From positions 1 through 50,534 of the forward strand of contig JAHJQQ010000021.1 in the NCBI GenBank assembly GCA_018819175.1: 50,534 nucleotides of DNA, in the 5' to 3' direction. Each line of letters starts with the position of its first letter. Position 1 is the stretch's first letter. Below, in pieces: positions 36,222 through 44,048 of the stretch. Below the pieces are notes generated by a model. That model was not told where the DNA came from. It saw nothing but the letters and a program-made list of their open reading frames with translations, and did not search any database. This stretch comes from Gammaproteobacteria bacterium. GTDB taxonomy: Bacteria; Pseudomonadota; Gammaproteobacteria; Thiohalobacterales; Thiohalobacteraceae. The position numbers were made by a program, and so were the translations under genes.

Positions 36222-37163
36222 ATGACTAAGGCCAGACCATCGACAATAGCCGCCGACGAGACCCTGCCCGGACGTTTCCCGATCCGGACAGTCGCCAATC
36301 TGACTGGGGTGAATCCAGTAACGCTGCGCGCCTGGGAACGGCGCTATAACCTGCTGAGACCCGAGCGGACCGCAAAAGACCATCGCCTCTACTCGCAGCA
36401 GGATGTGGACCGTATCCGCAAGGTGCTGGAGCTGCTTGATCGTGGTATCGCCATCAGTCAGGTCACCGGGCTTCTCGAAGACAACACAGCGCAGCTCAAA
36501 CCCGCCCAGACCAGTAACCGGGATGATATCTGGCAGGATTATCGAACCCGCATGCTGGCGGCGATCGGTCGGTTCGACGAAGCCGCCGTCGACTCCATCT
36601 ACAATGATGCCTTGTCACTTTATCCGGTCGAAATGGTCAACAACAGAGTCACCACCGAGCTGCTGCGCAGTCTTGGTGATACCTGGAAAAAGCAGCCACT
36701 CGCAATAGCCGAAGAGCATTTTTTCTCTGTGTATCTGCGTAATAAGTTGGGCTCGCGCATCCATCATTTGAATCAGCGCAGCACGGGGCCCCTGCTGTTG
36801 CTGGCATGCCTGCCGGGTGAATATCACGAAATCGGCTTGCTGTTCTTCGCCCTCGCGGCAGTGAACCGTGGTTATCGCGCTCTGATTCTGGGGGCGAATA
36901 TGCCGCTTGAGCTGTTACCCGAGGTCATTCATCAACGCCGCTGCGACGCCATCGTCCTGTCGGGTTCTGCACGCCTTCCCACGGCTGTTCTACAGGATGC
37001 ACTGCCGGCACTGGTAAAAGCGGTAAAGATACCGGTATTCGTCGGCGGAGCTGCTGCCGAACGTCATCAGGAGGGTATCGAACATGCAAAAGCCATCTAC
37101 GTTGGCAAAGATATCCAACCCGCCCTGCAAAGCATCAGCGAAACTCTTGCAGCTACTGGCTGA
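36222..37163 (+). CDS. MerR-family cobalamin-binding photoreceptor-type regulator (CarH/LitR-like)
   Basis: 313 residues. An N-terminal MerR winged helix (about 19-88, with VNPVTLRAWERRY) is followed by a helical bundle carrying W155-x9-E165-H166, the CarH motif that caps adenosylcobalamin. Next is a Rossmann-like B12 domain with E200-Y-H202-E-I-G205 (lower axial histidine), 41 residues to SGS at 247-249 (usually S/T-x-L), and 25 residues to G275-G276. These are the spacings of light-sensing CarH/LitR repressors, which leave DNA when light breaks the Co-C bond. ATG 36222 is chosen; the in-frame TTG at 36195 lies in the operator repeat. It converges with the MoCF gene, overlapping it by 11 bases. 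Confidence 0.92.
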   Translation: MTKARPSTIAADETLPGRFPIRTVANLTGVNPVTLRAWERRYNLLRPERTAKDHRLYSQQDVDRIRKVLELLDRGIAISQVTGLLEDNTAQLKPAQTSNRDDIWQDYRTRMLAAIGRFDEAAVDSIYNDALSLYPVEMVNNRVTTELLRSLGDTWKKQPLAIAEEHFFSVYLRNKLGSRIHHLNQRSTGPLLLLACLPGEYHEIGLLFFALAAVNRGYRALILGANMPLELLPEVIHQRRCDAIVLSGSARLPTAVLQDALPALVKAVKIPVFVGGAAAERHQEGIEHAKAIYVGKDIQPALQSISETLAATG

Positions 37164-37938
37164 TAACCCCGCTCTCAGGCAAATCCGATCTGGCGGCGGA
37201 TTTTATTTCCAGTCCTTGTGCCTTAATCGCGGCGAGTAACTCGGCGAATGCCGACTCCACAGATTGGGCGCTGCCACGGAAGCCGATCTCGATACTGTTG
37301 CGCGCGCCCCTATGCGGCAAGCTGAACAGTTTCACCTCAGTATGCCGCTCGCTCATTGCATCCATCAAGGGTAACAACTGCGACTCCTTCACACCCAGCA
37401 CTCTGATGGAACGCTCGTGCAGGCTGTCGAACTGTACCGGGAAATAACTTTCCAAAACCCACTCCAGCATTGGCCAGGCCATTTCCGGAAAGCCGGGCAG
37501 AAAGTGATGATCGTAAAGTGTAAACCCGGGTATATTGTTAACCGGATTGGGTATCAGCAGACAATCTTCGGGCAGTTCGGCCATGCGTATTCGATTCGGA
37601 TAAGCACCCTCGCCGAACTGCGCTTCGATGCACGCCACTGCGTCAGCATGCATGACCAATGGGCAACCAAACGCGCTTGCTGCCGCCTGTCGCGTGCAGT
37701 CATCCGGTGTCGCGCCGATACCGCCAAAGCACAGTACCGGCACCTCACCCAACTGTGACTGACGCAAGTGGTCGGTCAATTCCCTGAGATCATCTCCGAC
37801 ATAACGACACCAGGCCAGGCGCAGACCACGGCTGTTCAGTCGATCGATCACATGCGCCAAATGCCGATCCTGACGTTTTCCGACGAGGATCTCATCACCA
37901 ACGATAATGACGCCCAGTGCGTGCGGTTGACTGTTCAT
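37153..37938 (-). CDS. MoCF/CinA-like molybdopterin-binding domain protein
   Basis: 261-residue cytosolic protein with an N-terminal MoCF (MogA/CinA-type) domain. LGVIIVGDEILVGKRQDRH and CFGGIGATPDDCTRQAAASAFG are the typical ligand-binding segments. The C-terminal half with LLIPNPVNNIPGFTLYDHHFLPGFPEMAW matches the CinA-N-like group. The CinA deamidase domain is missing. Whether it binds molybdopterin or a nucleotide is unknown. GGAG lies five bases before ATG 37938. It is the last gene of the SDR-SnoaL-Gpx-Grx/DUF3429 run, 19 bases after the preceding stop, and its end overlaps the end of the convergent MerR gene. Confidence 0.88.
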   Translation of the reverse strand: MNSQPHALGVIIVGDEILVGKRQDRHLAHVIDRLNSRGLRLAWCRYVGDDLRELTDHLRQSQLGEVPVLCFGGIGATPDDCTRQAAASAFGCPLVMHADAVACIEAQFGEGAYPNRIRMAELPEDCLLIPNPVNNIPGFTLYDHHFLPGFPEMAWPMLEWVLESYFPVQFDSLHERSIRVLGVKESQLLPLMDAMSERHTEVKLFSLPHRGARNSIEIGFRGSAQSVESAFAELLAAIKAQGLEIKSAARSDLPESGVISQ

Positions 37939-37957
37939 GCCTGCTCCAGTTCGAATC

Positions 37958-38740
37958 TCAGGTAAGAGTAATCACACCCACCCACACAATCAGAAGACTG
38001 CTGACCGCGCCTGCCGTCAGATGCATGCGCAGCGACAGGAACCAGGGCCACAAACGCCAGGCTCGCCGATCGTACATATAAAGCGCGCCAAAACCGCACG
38101 CCAACAATATCAAGCCGGTACTAGTCGGTAACAGTAATGCCATCCAGCCCAGCAACGCCGGCAGCACAGATACGACCAACAGGCGCGCAGCTGCGACAGA
38201 ACCCCCTGCATCAAGGCCCCGTGCCCAGTGCAGTGCGCCAACGAAACTCAGAATCACAGCGCCATATGCCAATAACGATTGCCTTCCCCATTCTGCTTGA
38301 GGCTCTGTGCCTAACAGCGATAGCAGCGCCAATCCGAAAAAGGGTACCAGACCGGCATAACCGAGCCGATATGCCCAAGGGTTATCCAAACGCCTCGCCA
38401 TGCGTGAATTGTCCGTCGTCGGTGCAAACTCAGCCTGCGCCTGGACCGCAGCGAAGAATTCCCGTATGCCACCGATGAATTCACCATCGATAAAAATCTG
38501 CGGCAAACTGCGCCAACGCGTTACTCGACGCAGCTGTTCAAAGGATTCACGTGATTCAGCCGAACGCATGTTCAGTTCCAGGATGTAATAGTCACGTCCC
38601 TGCCCATCCAGCCAGCGCGTAATAAGATTTGTGTCCGTGATCGGTGACACCACCAGAACAACGCCGTTAAACGCTATGGCATCCTGCACCTGTTGTGGCA
38701 GCTCGGAACGAGTTATAGGCCGTGCGTTTTGCGCGCTCAT
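37958..38740 (-). CDS. Cysteine-less glutaredoxin-like domain fused to a DUF3429 membrane domain
   Basis: 260 residues. Residues about 14-105 have the glutaredoxin fold signature, including SLPQIFIDGEFIGGIREF for the cis-proline and glycine pair that bind glutathione. However, the CPYC position reads SPITDTN and the domain has no cysteine, so it cannot act as a normal dithiol reductase. Residues about 120-260 contain five hydrophobic helices typical of DUF3429 (GALHWARGL is a family marker). The start overlaps the glutathione peroxidase stop by four bases (ATGA), pointing to coupled translation. It may sense or hold glutathione or an Fe-S cluster at the inner membrane; that is inference. Confidence 0.85.
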   Translation of the reverse strand: MSAQNARPITRSELPQQVQDAIAFNGVVLVVSPITDTNLITRWLDGQGRDYYILELNMRSAESRESFEQLRRVTRWRSLPQIFIDGEFIGGIREFFAAVQAQAEFAPTTDNSRMARRLDNPWAYRLGYAGLVPFFGLALLSLLGTEPQAEWGRQSLLAYGAVILSFVGALHWARGLDAGGSVAAARLLVVSVLPALLGWMALLLPTSTGLILLACGFGALYMYDRRAWRLWPWFLSLRMHLTAGAVSSLLIVWVGVITLT

Positions 38741-39285
38741 AGCAGGGCCTCAATGGATTGAATCAGCTTTGGATCATCGGGACGGGTACTGCTTCCGAAA
38801 TTTGCGATAACCTTTCCATCACGACCGATCAGATATTTGTGGAAATTCCAGCGTGGCGCAGCACCGGTTTCTTTCAGGAGATATTGATAAAGCGGATCGG
38901 CCTGCGGCCCACGCACCACAGTCTTTTCGAACATGGGGAACTGCACGCTGTAGGTGAGCCGGCAGAAATTCTGGATCTGCTTTTCTGTGCCAGGTTCCTG
39001 GCCGCCAAAATCATTGGAGGGGAAACCCGCCACGACCAGCCCACGGTCTTTATAATTGGCATAAAGGGCTTCCAGCCCTTCATACTGAGATGTGAAGGCA
39101 CATTTACTTGCCGTGTTTACGATCAGCACGACTTTATCCCGGAACGCCTCGCACAGATGTACCGATTCCTCGCCTGCCAGCATCCGTTTATGAAAATCCA
39201 GTGCCGGCGCACAAGTTTCCTGCGCCACCACCGACATCGACATACCGAGTCCCGCTAAACCAGACATACAGACTTTCCAGATCAT
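38737..39285 (-). CDS. Exported glutathione peroxidase family protein
   Basis: 182-residue thiol peroxidase. Catalytic residues are C62 (NTASKCAFTSQYEGL), Q96 (SNDFGGQEPG), and W146-N147 (PRWNFHKYLI). An N-terminal hydrophobic segment ending AQ (about residue 22) looks like a signal peptide, placing it in the periplasm, where glutathione is scarce; a thioredoxin-type donor is likely. Enzymes of this family reduce lipid and other hydroperoxides. AAGGAG precedes ATG 39285. It lies 35 bases after the SnoaL-like gene and overlaps the glutaredoxin-DUF3429 gene. The setting suggests repair of photo-oxidised lipids. Confidence 0.93.
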   Translation of the reverse strand: MIWKVCMSGLAGLGMSMSVVAQETCAPALDFHKRMLAGEESVHLCEAFRDKVVLIVNTASKCAFTSQYEGLEALYANYKDRGLVVAGFPSNDFGGQEPGTEKQIQNFCRLTYSVQFPMFEKTVVRGPQADPLYQYLLKETGAAPRWNFHKYLIGRDGKVIANFGSSTRPDDPKLIQSIEALL

Positions 39286-39320
39286 GACCTGACTCCTTCC
39301 AATTTAATTACCAGCCATCA

Positions 39321-39770
39321 TTATTTGACTTTCGCAGTTGCGAAACGCCTTCGTAGAGCGCGCATCAGCCAGCCCAACAAGGGCGCTTGTTCATAGATAC
39401 CTTCCGCCGGATCCCAATAGTCGATGTGTTCCATGACTTCGCCGCGCTCATTGAAGCGCACGTAACTCATACCCGCGAACGCAATGGAGAGATTCTGAAC
39501 CTCGCACTGGAATCGCCAGCGGATACTGGCTGCAGCATCTCTGTACATCCAATCGTCGACATGGAAACGTGGCGCCTCAGCCGTATCGAACATATGTTCG
39601 AAAATGTTCCGCACGGCATCGCGACCCCGCACGTCATTGAAGGGATCCTTGAAATGCACATCCGGGGCCAGCAGGCGATCCAGATCGCTTAAGGTGCCGC
39701 GTTCGAGCCTTTCAAAGAAGGCGACATAACAGGCTGTCGCGTATTGGTAATGAGGTTCAAGCGGTGTCAT
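39321..39770 (-). CDS. SnoaL-like (NTF2-fold) protein
   Basis: 149-residue cone-shaped alpha/beta fold protein of the SnoaL/nuclear transport factor 2 superfamily. Telling segments are LSDLDRLLAPDVHFKDPFNDVRG and SYVRFNERGEVMEHIDYWDPAEGIYE. The pocket residues do not reveal a substrate; members include small isomerases, hydrolases and binding proteins. ATG 39770 overlaps the SDR stop by four bases (ATGA), so translation is probably coupled. The open frame extends 17 codons upstream into the SDR gene, which I reject. A SnoaL-like gene next to the SDR/amine-oxidase/DUF1365/Cfa set recurs in other proteobacteria. Confidence 0.9.
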   Translation of the reverse strand: MTPLEPHYQYATACYVAFFERLERGTLSDLDRLLAPDVHFKDPFNDVRGRDAVRNIFEHMFDTAEAPRFHVDDWMYRDAAASIRWRFQCEVQNLSIAFAGMSYVRFNERGEVMEHIDYWDPAEGIYEQAPLLGWLMRALRRRFATAKVK

Positions 39771-40534
39771 ACGCTGGTCATCCTGTTCACCAATGGAAAA
39801 TACAGTCGATAAGGCAGACATCTGAGCAGTTTCATCAACCAGGCGAAGCGGCGCGGAAAGGCAATTTCGAAATGATCACGTTCGAGCTGCGCGACGATCC
39901 GCGACGCGGCAGACTCAGGCGTGATCAGAAATGGCATGCGAAAGTCATTCTTCCTGGTCAGCGGTGTATCCACGAAACCGGGATTGATCACCCGTATTTG
40001 AATTCCCTGCTTACGCAACTCCGGCTGCAGCGCCTCTGCCAGGTTGATCGCCGCGGCCTTGCTTGCGCTGTAGGGCGCCGCCAGCGGCAGGCCGCGATAA
40101 CCGGCGACGCTTGCCGTTACCAATATCTGTCCCGCGCCACGCGGCAGCATGACTGGCAGTAACGCTCCGAGACAGTTGACGACACCCAGATAATTGACCT
40201 CCATGAGTCGGCGAAACAGATCGACATCGAATTCCGTCAGCGGCATGGGCTGGTAATCACCGGCATTGATGATGGCGATATCGATCGCCCCCATCTCCGC
40301 TTCTATGGCTTTGACGCATGTGTTCAGCGCCGCTTCATCGGTGACATCCACCGGAAATACTCCGCAGTTCTCCACCGTACCGTTCACGCCGACACGCAGC
40401 GCATTCAGACGCTCGGCACGGCGCGCACTCAAGGCGACCCGATAGCCGGCGGACAAAAGCTGCCCCGCCAGCGCGGCACCGATACCGGAGCTGGCGCCGA
40501 TCAACCACACCAGGCGGCAGCCGCGTCCGCTCAC
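39767..40534 (-). CDS. Short-chain dehydrogenase/reductase
   Basis: 255-residue SDR. Cofactor motif GASSGIG lies near the N-terminus, then NAG (INAGDY), catalytic S in TASVAGY, and YSASK (Tyr and Lys). NADPH preference is suggested by SARRAERL after the second strand. The substrate is unknown. Start GTG 40534 is supported by GGAG seven bases upstream. It is the first gene of a five-gene minus-strand operon, divergent from the FAD oxidoreductase operon across a 177-base region carrying TTGTACA repeats. Confidence 0.93.
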   Translation of the reverse strand: MSGRGCRLVWLIGASSGIGAALAGQLLSAGYRVALSARRAERLNALRVGVNGTVENCGVFPVDVTDEAALNTCVKAIEAEMGAIDIAIINAGDYQPMPLTEFDVDLFRRLMEVNYLGVVNCLGALLPVMLPRGAGQILVTASVAGYRGLPLAAPYSASKAAAINLAEALQPELRKQGIQIRVINPGFVDTPLTRKNDFRMPFLITPESAASRIVAQLERDHFEIAFPRRFAWLMKLLRCLPYRLYFPLVNRMTSV

Positions 40535-40613
40535 AACGCAACTCCGGATATGGAATCCAAGCTTCTGATATCAATGGATTTCATGCTCAACCCTTAGAAA
40601 TGTCCGCTGAACT

Positions 40614-40684
40614 TATACAAAAGCTGCTCACCCGACTTGCAAACATTGTACAACTACTATAGTTTCTTGTACACGTTCTGTATA
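40614..40684. promoter_or_regulatory. TTGTACA repeat cluster between the two divergent operons
   Basis: Half-sites in the 177-base region 40535-40711: TTGTATA on the minus strand at 40614-40620, the palindrome TTGTACAA at 40646-40653, TTGTACA at 40667-40673, and CTGTATA at 40678-40684, 11 bases after the previous one. The minus-strand pair is 33 bases (three times 11) apart. The same word precedes the MerR/B12 gene at 36184 and 36195. A TATAAC (40681-40686) may be the -10 of the rightward promoter, which would place the sites over the polymerase. Confidence 0.6.
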
Positions 40685-40711
40685 ACTTTTTGGTTGAGTC
40701 GGGAGAGCAGC

Positions 40712-42034
40712 ATGCGGATTGCAGTCATTGGCAGTGGTATCGCGGGTCTGGGCGCCGCGTGGTTGTTACGCCAACGGCATGAAGTGACGTTGTTCGAGCG
40801 CAATGGCTATGCGGGCGGTCATACGAACACGATCAATGTCCCCTCGGCGCAGGGTGCAACGCCCGTCGATACCGGCTTCATGGTCTTCAATCATCGCAAT
40901 TATCCCCAGCTCACTGGATTGTTCCGGCATCTGCGCATCGAGACCCAAAAGACCGATATGTCGTTTGGCGTCTCGATAGGTAATGGTGCACTGGAATATG
41001 CCGGTTCCGGTCTGGCGACGCTGATGGCCCAACCGCGTAACTGGGTTAGTCCCACCCACTACCGGATGATCGCCGACATCCTGCGTTTCAACCGCGAGGC
41101 CAAAGCGCTGCTTGAGCGTGAGGATCTCTGCCAGATGACCTTGGCGGAATTTCTGCAACGGGGGGCTTACAGCGATGCCTTCCGCAACCGTTATCTGTTG
41201 CCCATGGCGGCAGCCATCTGGTCCTGCCCTTTGCAGACCATGGCGGGATTTCCGGCCTTGAGTCTGTTCCGCTTCTTTGCCAATCACGGTCTGCTGGATA
41301 TCAGCAATCGCCCGCAGTGGCACACGGTGACCGGCGGCAGTCAAACCTATGTGCGACGCATGCTGGCGGACCTCGGCACGCGCGTGTTCACGGGACGCAG
41401 CATACGCACCGTGCAGCGCACTGACACCGGCGTCATGGTCTGTGACGCAACGGGTGAGACCCATCACTTCGATGCAGTCGTTATAGGTGCACACGCCGAC
41501 GAGACTCTGCGCATGCTCGCCAATCCGACCGCGCGGGAACAGGCTTTGCTGAGTCAATTCGCCTATCAGATCAATCAGGTTTATCTGCATAGCGACACCG
41601 ACCTGATGCCAAAGCGTCGCCGCGTCTGGTCATCCTGGAATTACCTTGCCCGCGAAGAAGCCGGCAAAACCCAGGCCGTGTCGGTGACGTACTGGATGAA
41701 TCGTCTGCAGAACCTGCACAACATCCAACCTGTATTTGTCAGCCTGAACCCACTGCAAGACCCCGATCCGCGTCACGTCACCGCGGCAATGACCTACGAG
41801 CATCCGGTGTTCGATACCGGCGCCATGACGGCGCAGCAACATCTCGGCACGCTACAGGGTGAAGACCGCATCTGGTACTGCGGCAGTTATTTCGGCTACG
41901 GGTTTCACGAAGACGCATTGCAATCAGCGGTTGACGTGGCCGCACAGCTGGGCGCGGAAGCCCCCTGGCTGCAGGATGGAAAACTCGACAGGCAAGTCCC
42001 GCTGCAGGCACGCCCGGCCTGGGTGACATCATGA
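40712..42034 (+). CDS. FAD/NAD(P)-binding oxidoreductase, amine-oxidase fold
   Basis: 440-residue flavoprotein of the predicted NAD/FAD-binding group (COG2907-like). The dinucleotide fold is at residues 1-35 (VIGSGIAGLGAAWLL, with GxGxxG, and acidic ribose-binding E in TLFERNGYAGGHTNTI). A C-terminal FAD segment is WYCGSYFGYGFHEDALQSA. Relatives are annotated as amine oxidase or desaturase-like, and sit beside DUF1365 and Cfa genes in photo-oxidative stress regulons. A role in oxidising or desaturating acyl chains is plausible, not shown. GGGAG precedes ATG 40712. The stop overlaps the DUF1365 start by four bases. First gene of the right-hand operon. Confidence 0.92.
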   Translation: MRIAVIGSGIAGLGAAWLLRQRHEVTLFERNGYAGGHTNTINVPSAQGATPVDTGFMVFNHRNYPQLTGLFRHLRIETQKTDMSFGVSIGNGALEYAGSGLATLMAQPRNWVSPTHYRMIADILRFNREAKALLEREDLCQMTLAEFLQRGAYSDAFRNRYLLPMAAAIWSCPLQTMAGFPALSLFRFFANHGLLDISNRPQWHTVTGGSQTYVRRMLADLGTRVFTGRSIRTVQRTDTGVMVCDATGETHHFDAVVIGAHADETLRMLANPTAREQALLSQFAYQINQVYLHSDTDLMPKRRRVWSSWNYLAREEAGKTQAVSVTYWMNRLQNLHNIQPVFVSLNPLQDPDPRHVTAAMTYEHPVFDTGAMTAQQHLGTLQGEDRIWYCGSYFGYGFHEDALQSAVDVAAQLGAEAPWLQDGKLDRQVPLQARPAWVTS

Positions 42035-42813
42035 GTTCAAATGAAACGGAAAGCAGTAACCGCATTTACAGCTGCCGCGTGATGCATCGGCGTTTCTCGG
42101 ATACGCCCTATCGGTTCGAATACGCCGTGTTCAATCTGCTGCTGGATATCGATCGCCTGGCGGAAACCGCCGAAAACAATCGGTTCTTCGGCTATAACCG
42201 ACCCAACCTCCTCGCCTTCTACGACCGCGATCACGGGCCTGGCGATGGCACTGCACTGCGCCCCTGGGTGGAGGCGCATCTGCGGCGTTGCGGAATTGAG
42301 CTCGAAGGCGGCCGGATTCAGCTGTTCTGCTTCCCGCGCCTGCTTGGCTATGTCTTCAATCCACTCAGCGTCTGGTATTGCCACCACCGCGACGGCAGCC
42401 TGCGCGCGGTGCTCTGTGAGGTGAGCAACACCTTCGGCGAGCGGCACGGTTACCTGCTGCATGAACAGGGCGAGCCGATGCAGTGGCCGGTGCGTGCCTC
42501 GCGCGCCAAGTGCTTTCATGTCTCGCCGTTCCTGCCCATGCGACTGCGTTATCGCTTTCGCCTGACCGAACCGGCCGAGGCAATCAGTATCGCCATCCGC
42601 TGTCTGGAGGGTGACACACCGAGGATGGCGGCCGTGCAGATCGGCGACGCCCAGGCATTCACGGATAGCAACCTGCTGCGCAATCTCCTGCGCATGCCCC
42701 TCATGACCTTCAAGGTCATGCTGATGATTCATTGGCAGGCACTGAAACTGTTCCTGCGCAAGACGCCCTTACAACGGAAACCCGCTGCCCCAACGGAGGA
42801 AGTCACATCATGA
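42031..42813 (+). CDS. DUF1365 domain protein
   Basis: 260-residue cytoplasmic or peripheral protein of DUF1365, a family of unknown chemistry that nearly always neighbours the FAD oxidoreductase and Cfa-like genes. Characteristic text is YRFEYAVFNLLLDIDRL, GYVFNPLSVWYCHH, EVSNTFGERHGYLL, KCFHVSPFLPM and RMPLMTFKVMLMIHWQALKL. The last stretch is amphipathic and could touch the membrane. It overlaps both neighbours by four bases (ATGA at each junction), so the three proteins are probably made in step and may form a complex. Confidence 0.94.
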   Translation: MSSNETESSNRIYSCRVMHRRFSDTPYRFEYAVFNLLLDIDRLAETAENNRFFGYNRPNLLAFYDRDHGPGDGTALRPWVEAHLRRCGIELEGGRIQLFCFPRLLGYVFNPLSVWYCHHRDGSLRAVLCEVSNTFGERHGYLLHEQGEPMQWPVRASRAKCFHVSPFLPMRLRYRFRLTEPAEAISIAIRCLEGDTPRMAAVQIGDAQAFTDSNLLRNLLRMPLMTFKVMLMIHWQALKLFLRKTPLQRKPAAPTEEVTS

Positions 42814-44048
42814 TCGGAGAATATGTTCTGCGCCCACTGCGCATCCGACCGTTCGCCACACCCGCCATGCATCTGCTGGCCGCCTATCTGCGCCGCATCA
42901 AGATCGGCAGATTGCATCTGCAATTCGACGGCTGGACAGCGCGCACCTTTGGCGATACCGATATACCGGAGGCGACTCTGGTTGTTCACAGGCCTTCCGC
43001 ACTGCTGAAGCGTCTCGTCCTGCGCGGCGACGTCGGCTTTGCGGAAGGCTACATGGCCGGCGATTGGCAGACGTCGGACCTGACGGTGCTGTTGCGGCTG
43101 CTGGCCTGCAACGAACGTTCTCTGGAAGCACCGTTGTCATCCAGCCCCACTCACTGGATCAACCGCCTGGGCAACCGACTGCGCCATCGCCTGCGCGCCA
43201 ACAACCGCGCCGGCAGCCGCCGTAACATCCACGCGCATTACGACCTGGGCAATGATTTCTACCGGCTCTGGCTTGATGCCAGCATGAGTTATTCGGCGGC
43301 ACTGTTCACGGATGTGCGCAAGGCAACCTTCGATGATCTGGCGGATGCGCAACAACGCAAGTACGAACGCATGCTCAATCTGCTCGACGCCAAACCCGGT
43401 GAGCATATTCTTGAAATCGGCTGTGGCTGGGGCGGTTTTGCACTGGCGGCCGCGCGCCGCGGCCTGCGCGTAACGGGCATCACGCTGTCAGAGGAACAAC
43501 TGACCTACGCCAACCGGCAGGTCACGGCGGCAGGCCTCGAAGACCGCATCGAACTGCGACTGCAGGACTACCGTGATCTTCACGAGACCTTTGACCATGT
43601 TGTGTCCATCGAAATGATGGAGGCCGTGGGCGAGGCCTATTGGGACAACTATTTCGCAACACTGAAACGCTGTGTCCGGCCCGGCGGACGCATCGCGCTT
43701 CAGGTGATTACCATCGACGAGGCGCGTTTCGAGCACTATCGCAGTACGCCCGATTTCATCCAGCTGCATATTTTCCCCGGCGGCATGCTGCCAACACAGA
43801 CGATCATGCAAACGCTGAGTACCAAGGCCGGCCTTGACTGGCGCGACAGCGCCCGTTTTGGTCAGCACTATGGTAAAACCTGCGCGCTCTGGAATGCGAA
43901 ATGCACGGAACAACGCAGTGCCATTCGTGATCAGGGCTTCGACGATGCCTTCCTGCGCCGCTGGCAATATTATCTGAGCTATTGTCAGACCGGCTTTGAA
44001 ATCGGCGCCATCGATCTGGTGCAGGTTGTGCTCGAAAGGCCGGTCTGA
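42810..44048 (+). CDS. Cyclopropane-fatty-acid-synthase-like SAM methyltransferase
   Basis: 412-residue SAM-dependent enzyme of the Cfa family, acting on acyl chains of membrane phospholipids. The SAM loop is LEIGCGWGGFALAAARRG (202-219); HYDLGNDFY is also typical. Aligned by eye to E. coli Cfa, the bicarbonate-site cysteine (C139) is A163 and the histidine (H266) is Q298, while E271, I300 and Y354 match E239, I268 and Y317. That pattern suggests plain methylation rather than ring closure. GGAGGA lies nine bases before ATG 42810. Overlaps: four bases with DUF1365 and one base with the transporter gene (TGATG). I withhold the symbol cfa for this reason. Confidence 0.9.
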   Translation: MIGEYVLRPLRIRPFATPAMHLLAAYLRRIKIGRLHLQFDGWTARTFGDTDIPEATLVVHRPSALLKRLVLRGDVGFAEGYMAGDWQTSDLTVLLRLLACNERSLEAPLSSSPTHWINRLGNRLRHRLRANNRAGSRRNIHAHYDLGNDFYRLWLDASMSYSAALFTDVRKATFDDLADAQQRKYERMLNLLDAKPGEHILEIGCGWGGFALAAARRGLRVTGITLSEEQLTYANRQVTAAGLEDRIELRLQDYRDLHETFDHVVSIEMMEAVGEAYWDNYFATLKRCVRPGGRIALQVITIDEARFEHYRSTPDFIQLHIFPGGMLPTQTIMQTLSTKAGLDWRDSARFGQHYGKTCALWNAKCTEQRSAIRDQGFDDAFLRRWQYYLSYCQTGFEIGAIDLVQVVLERPV

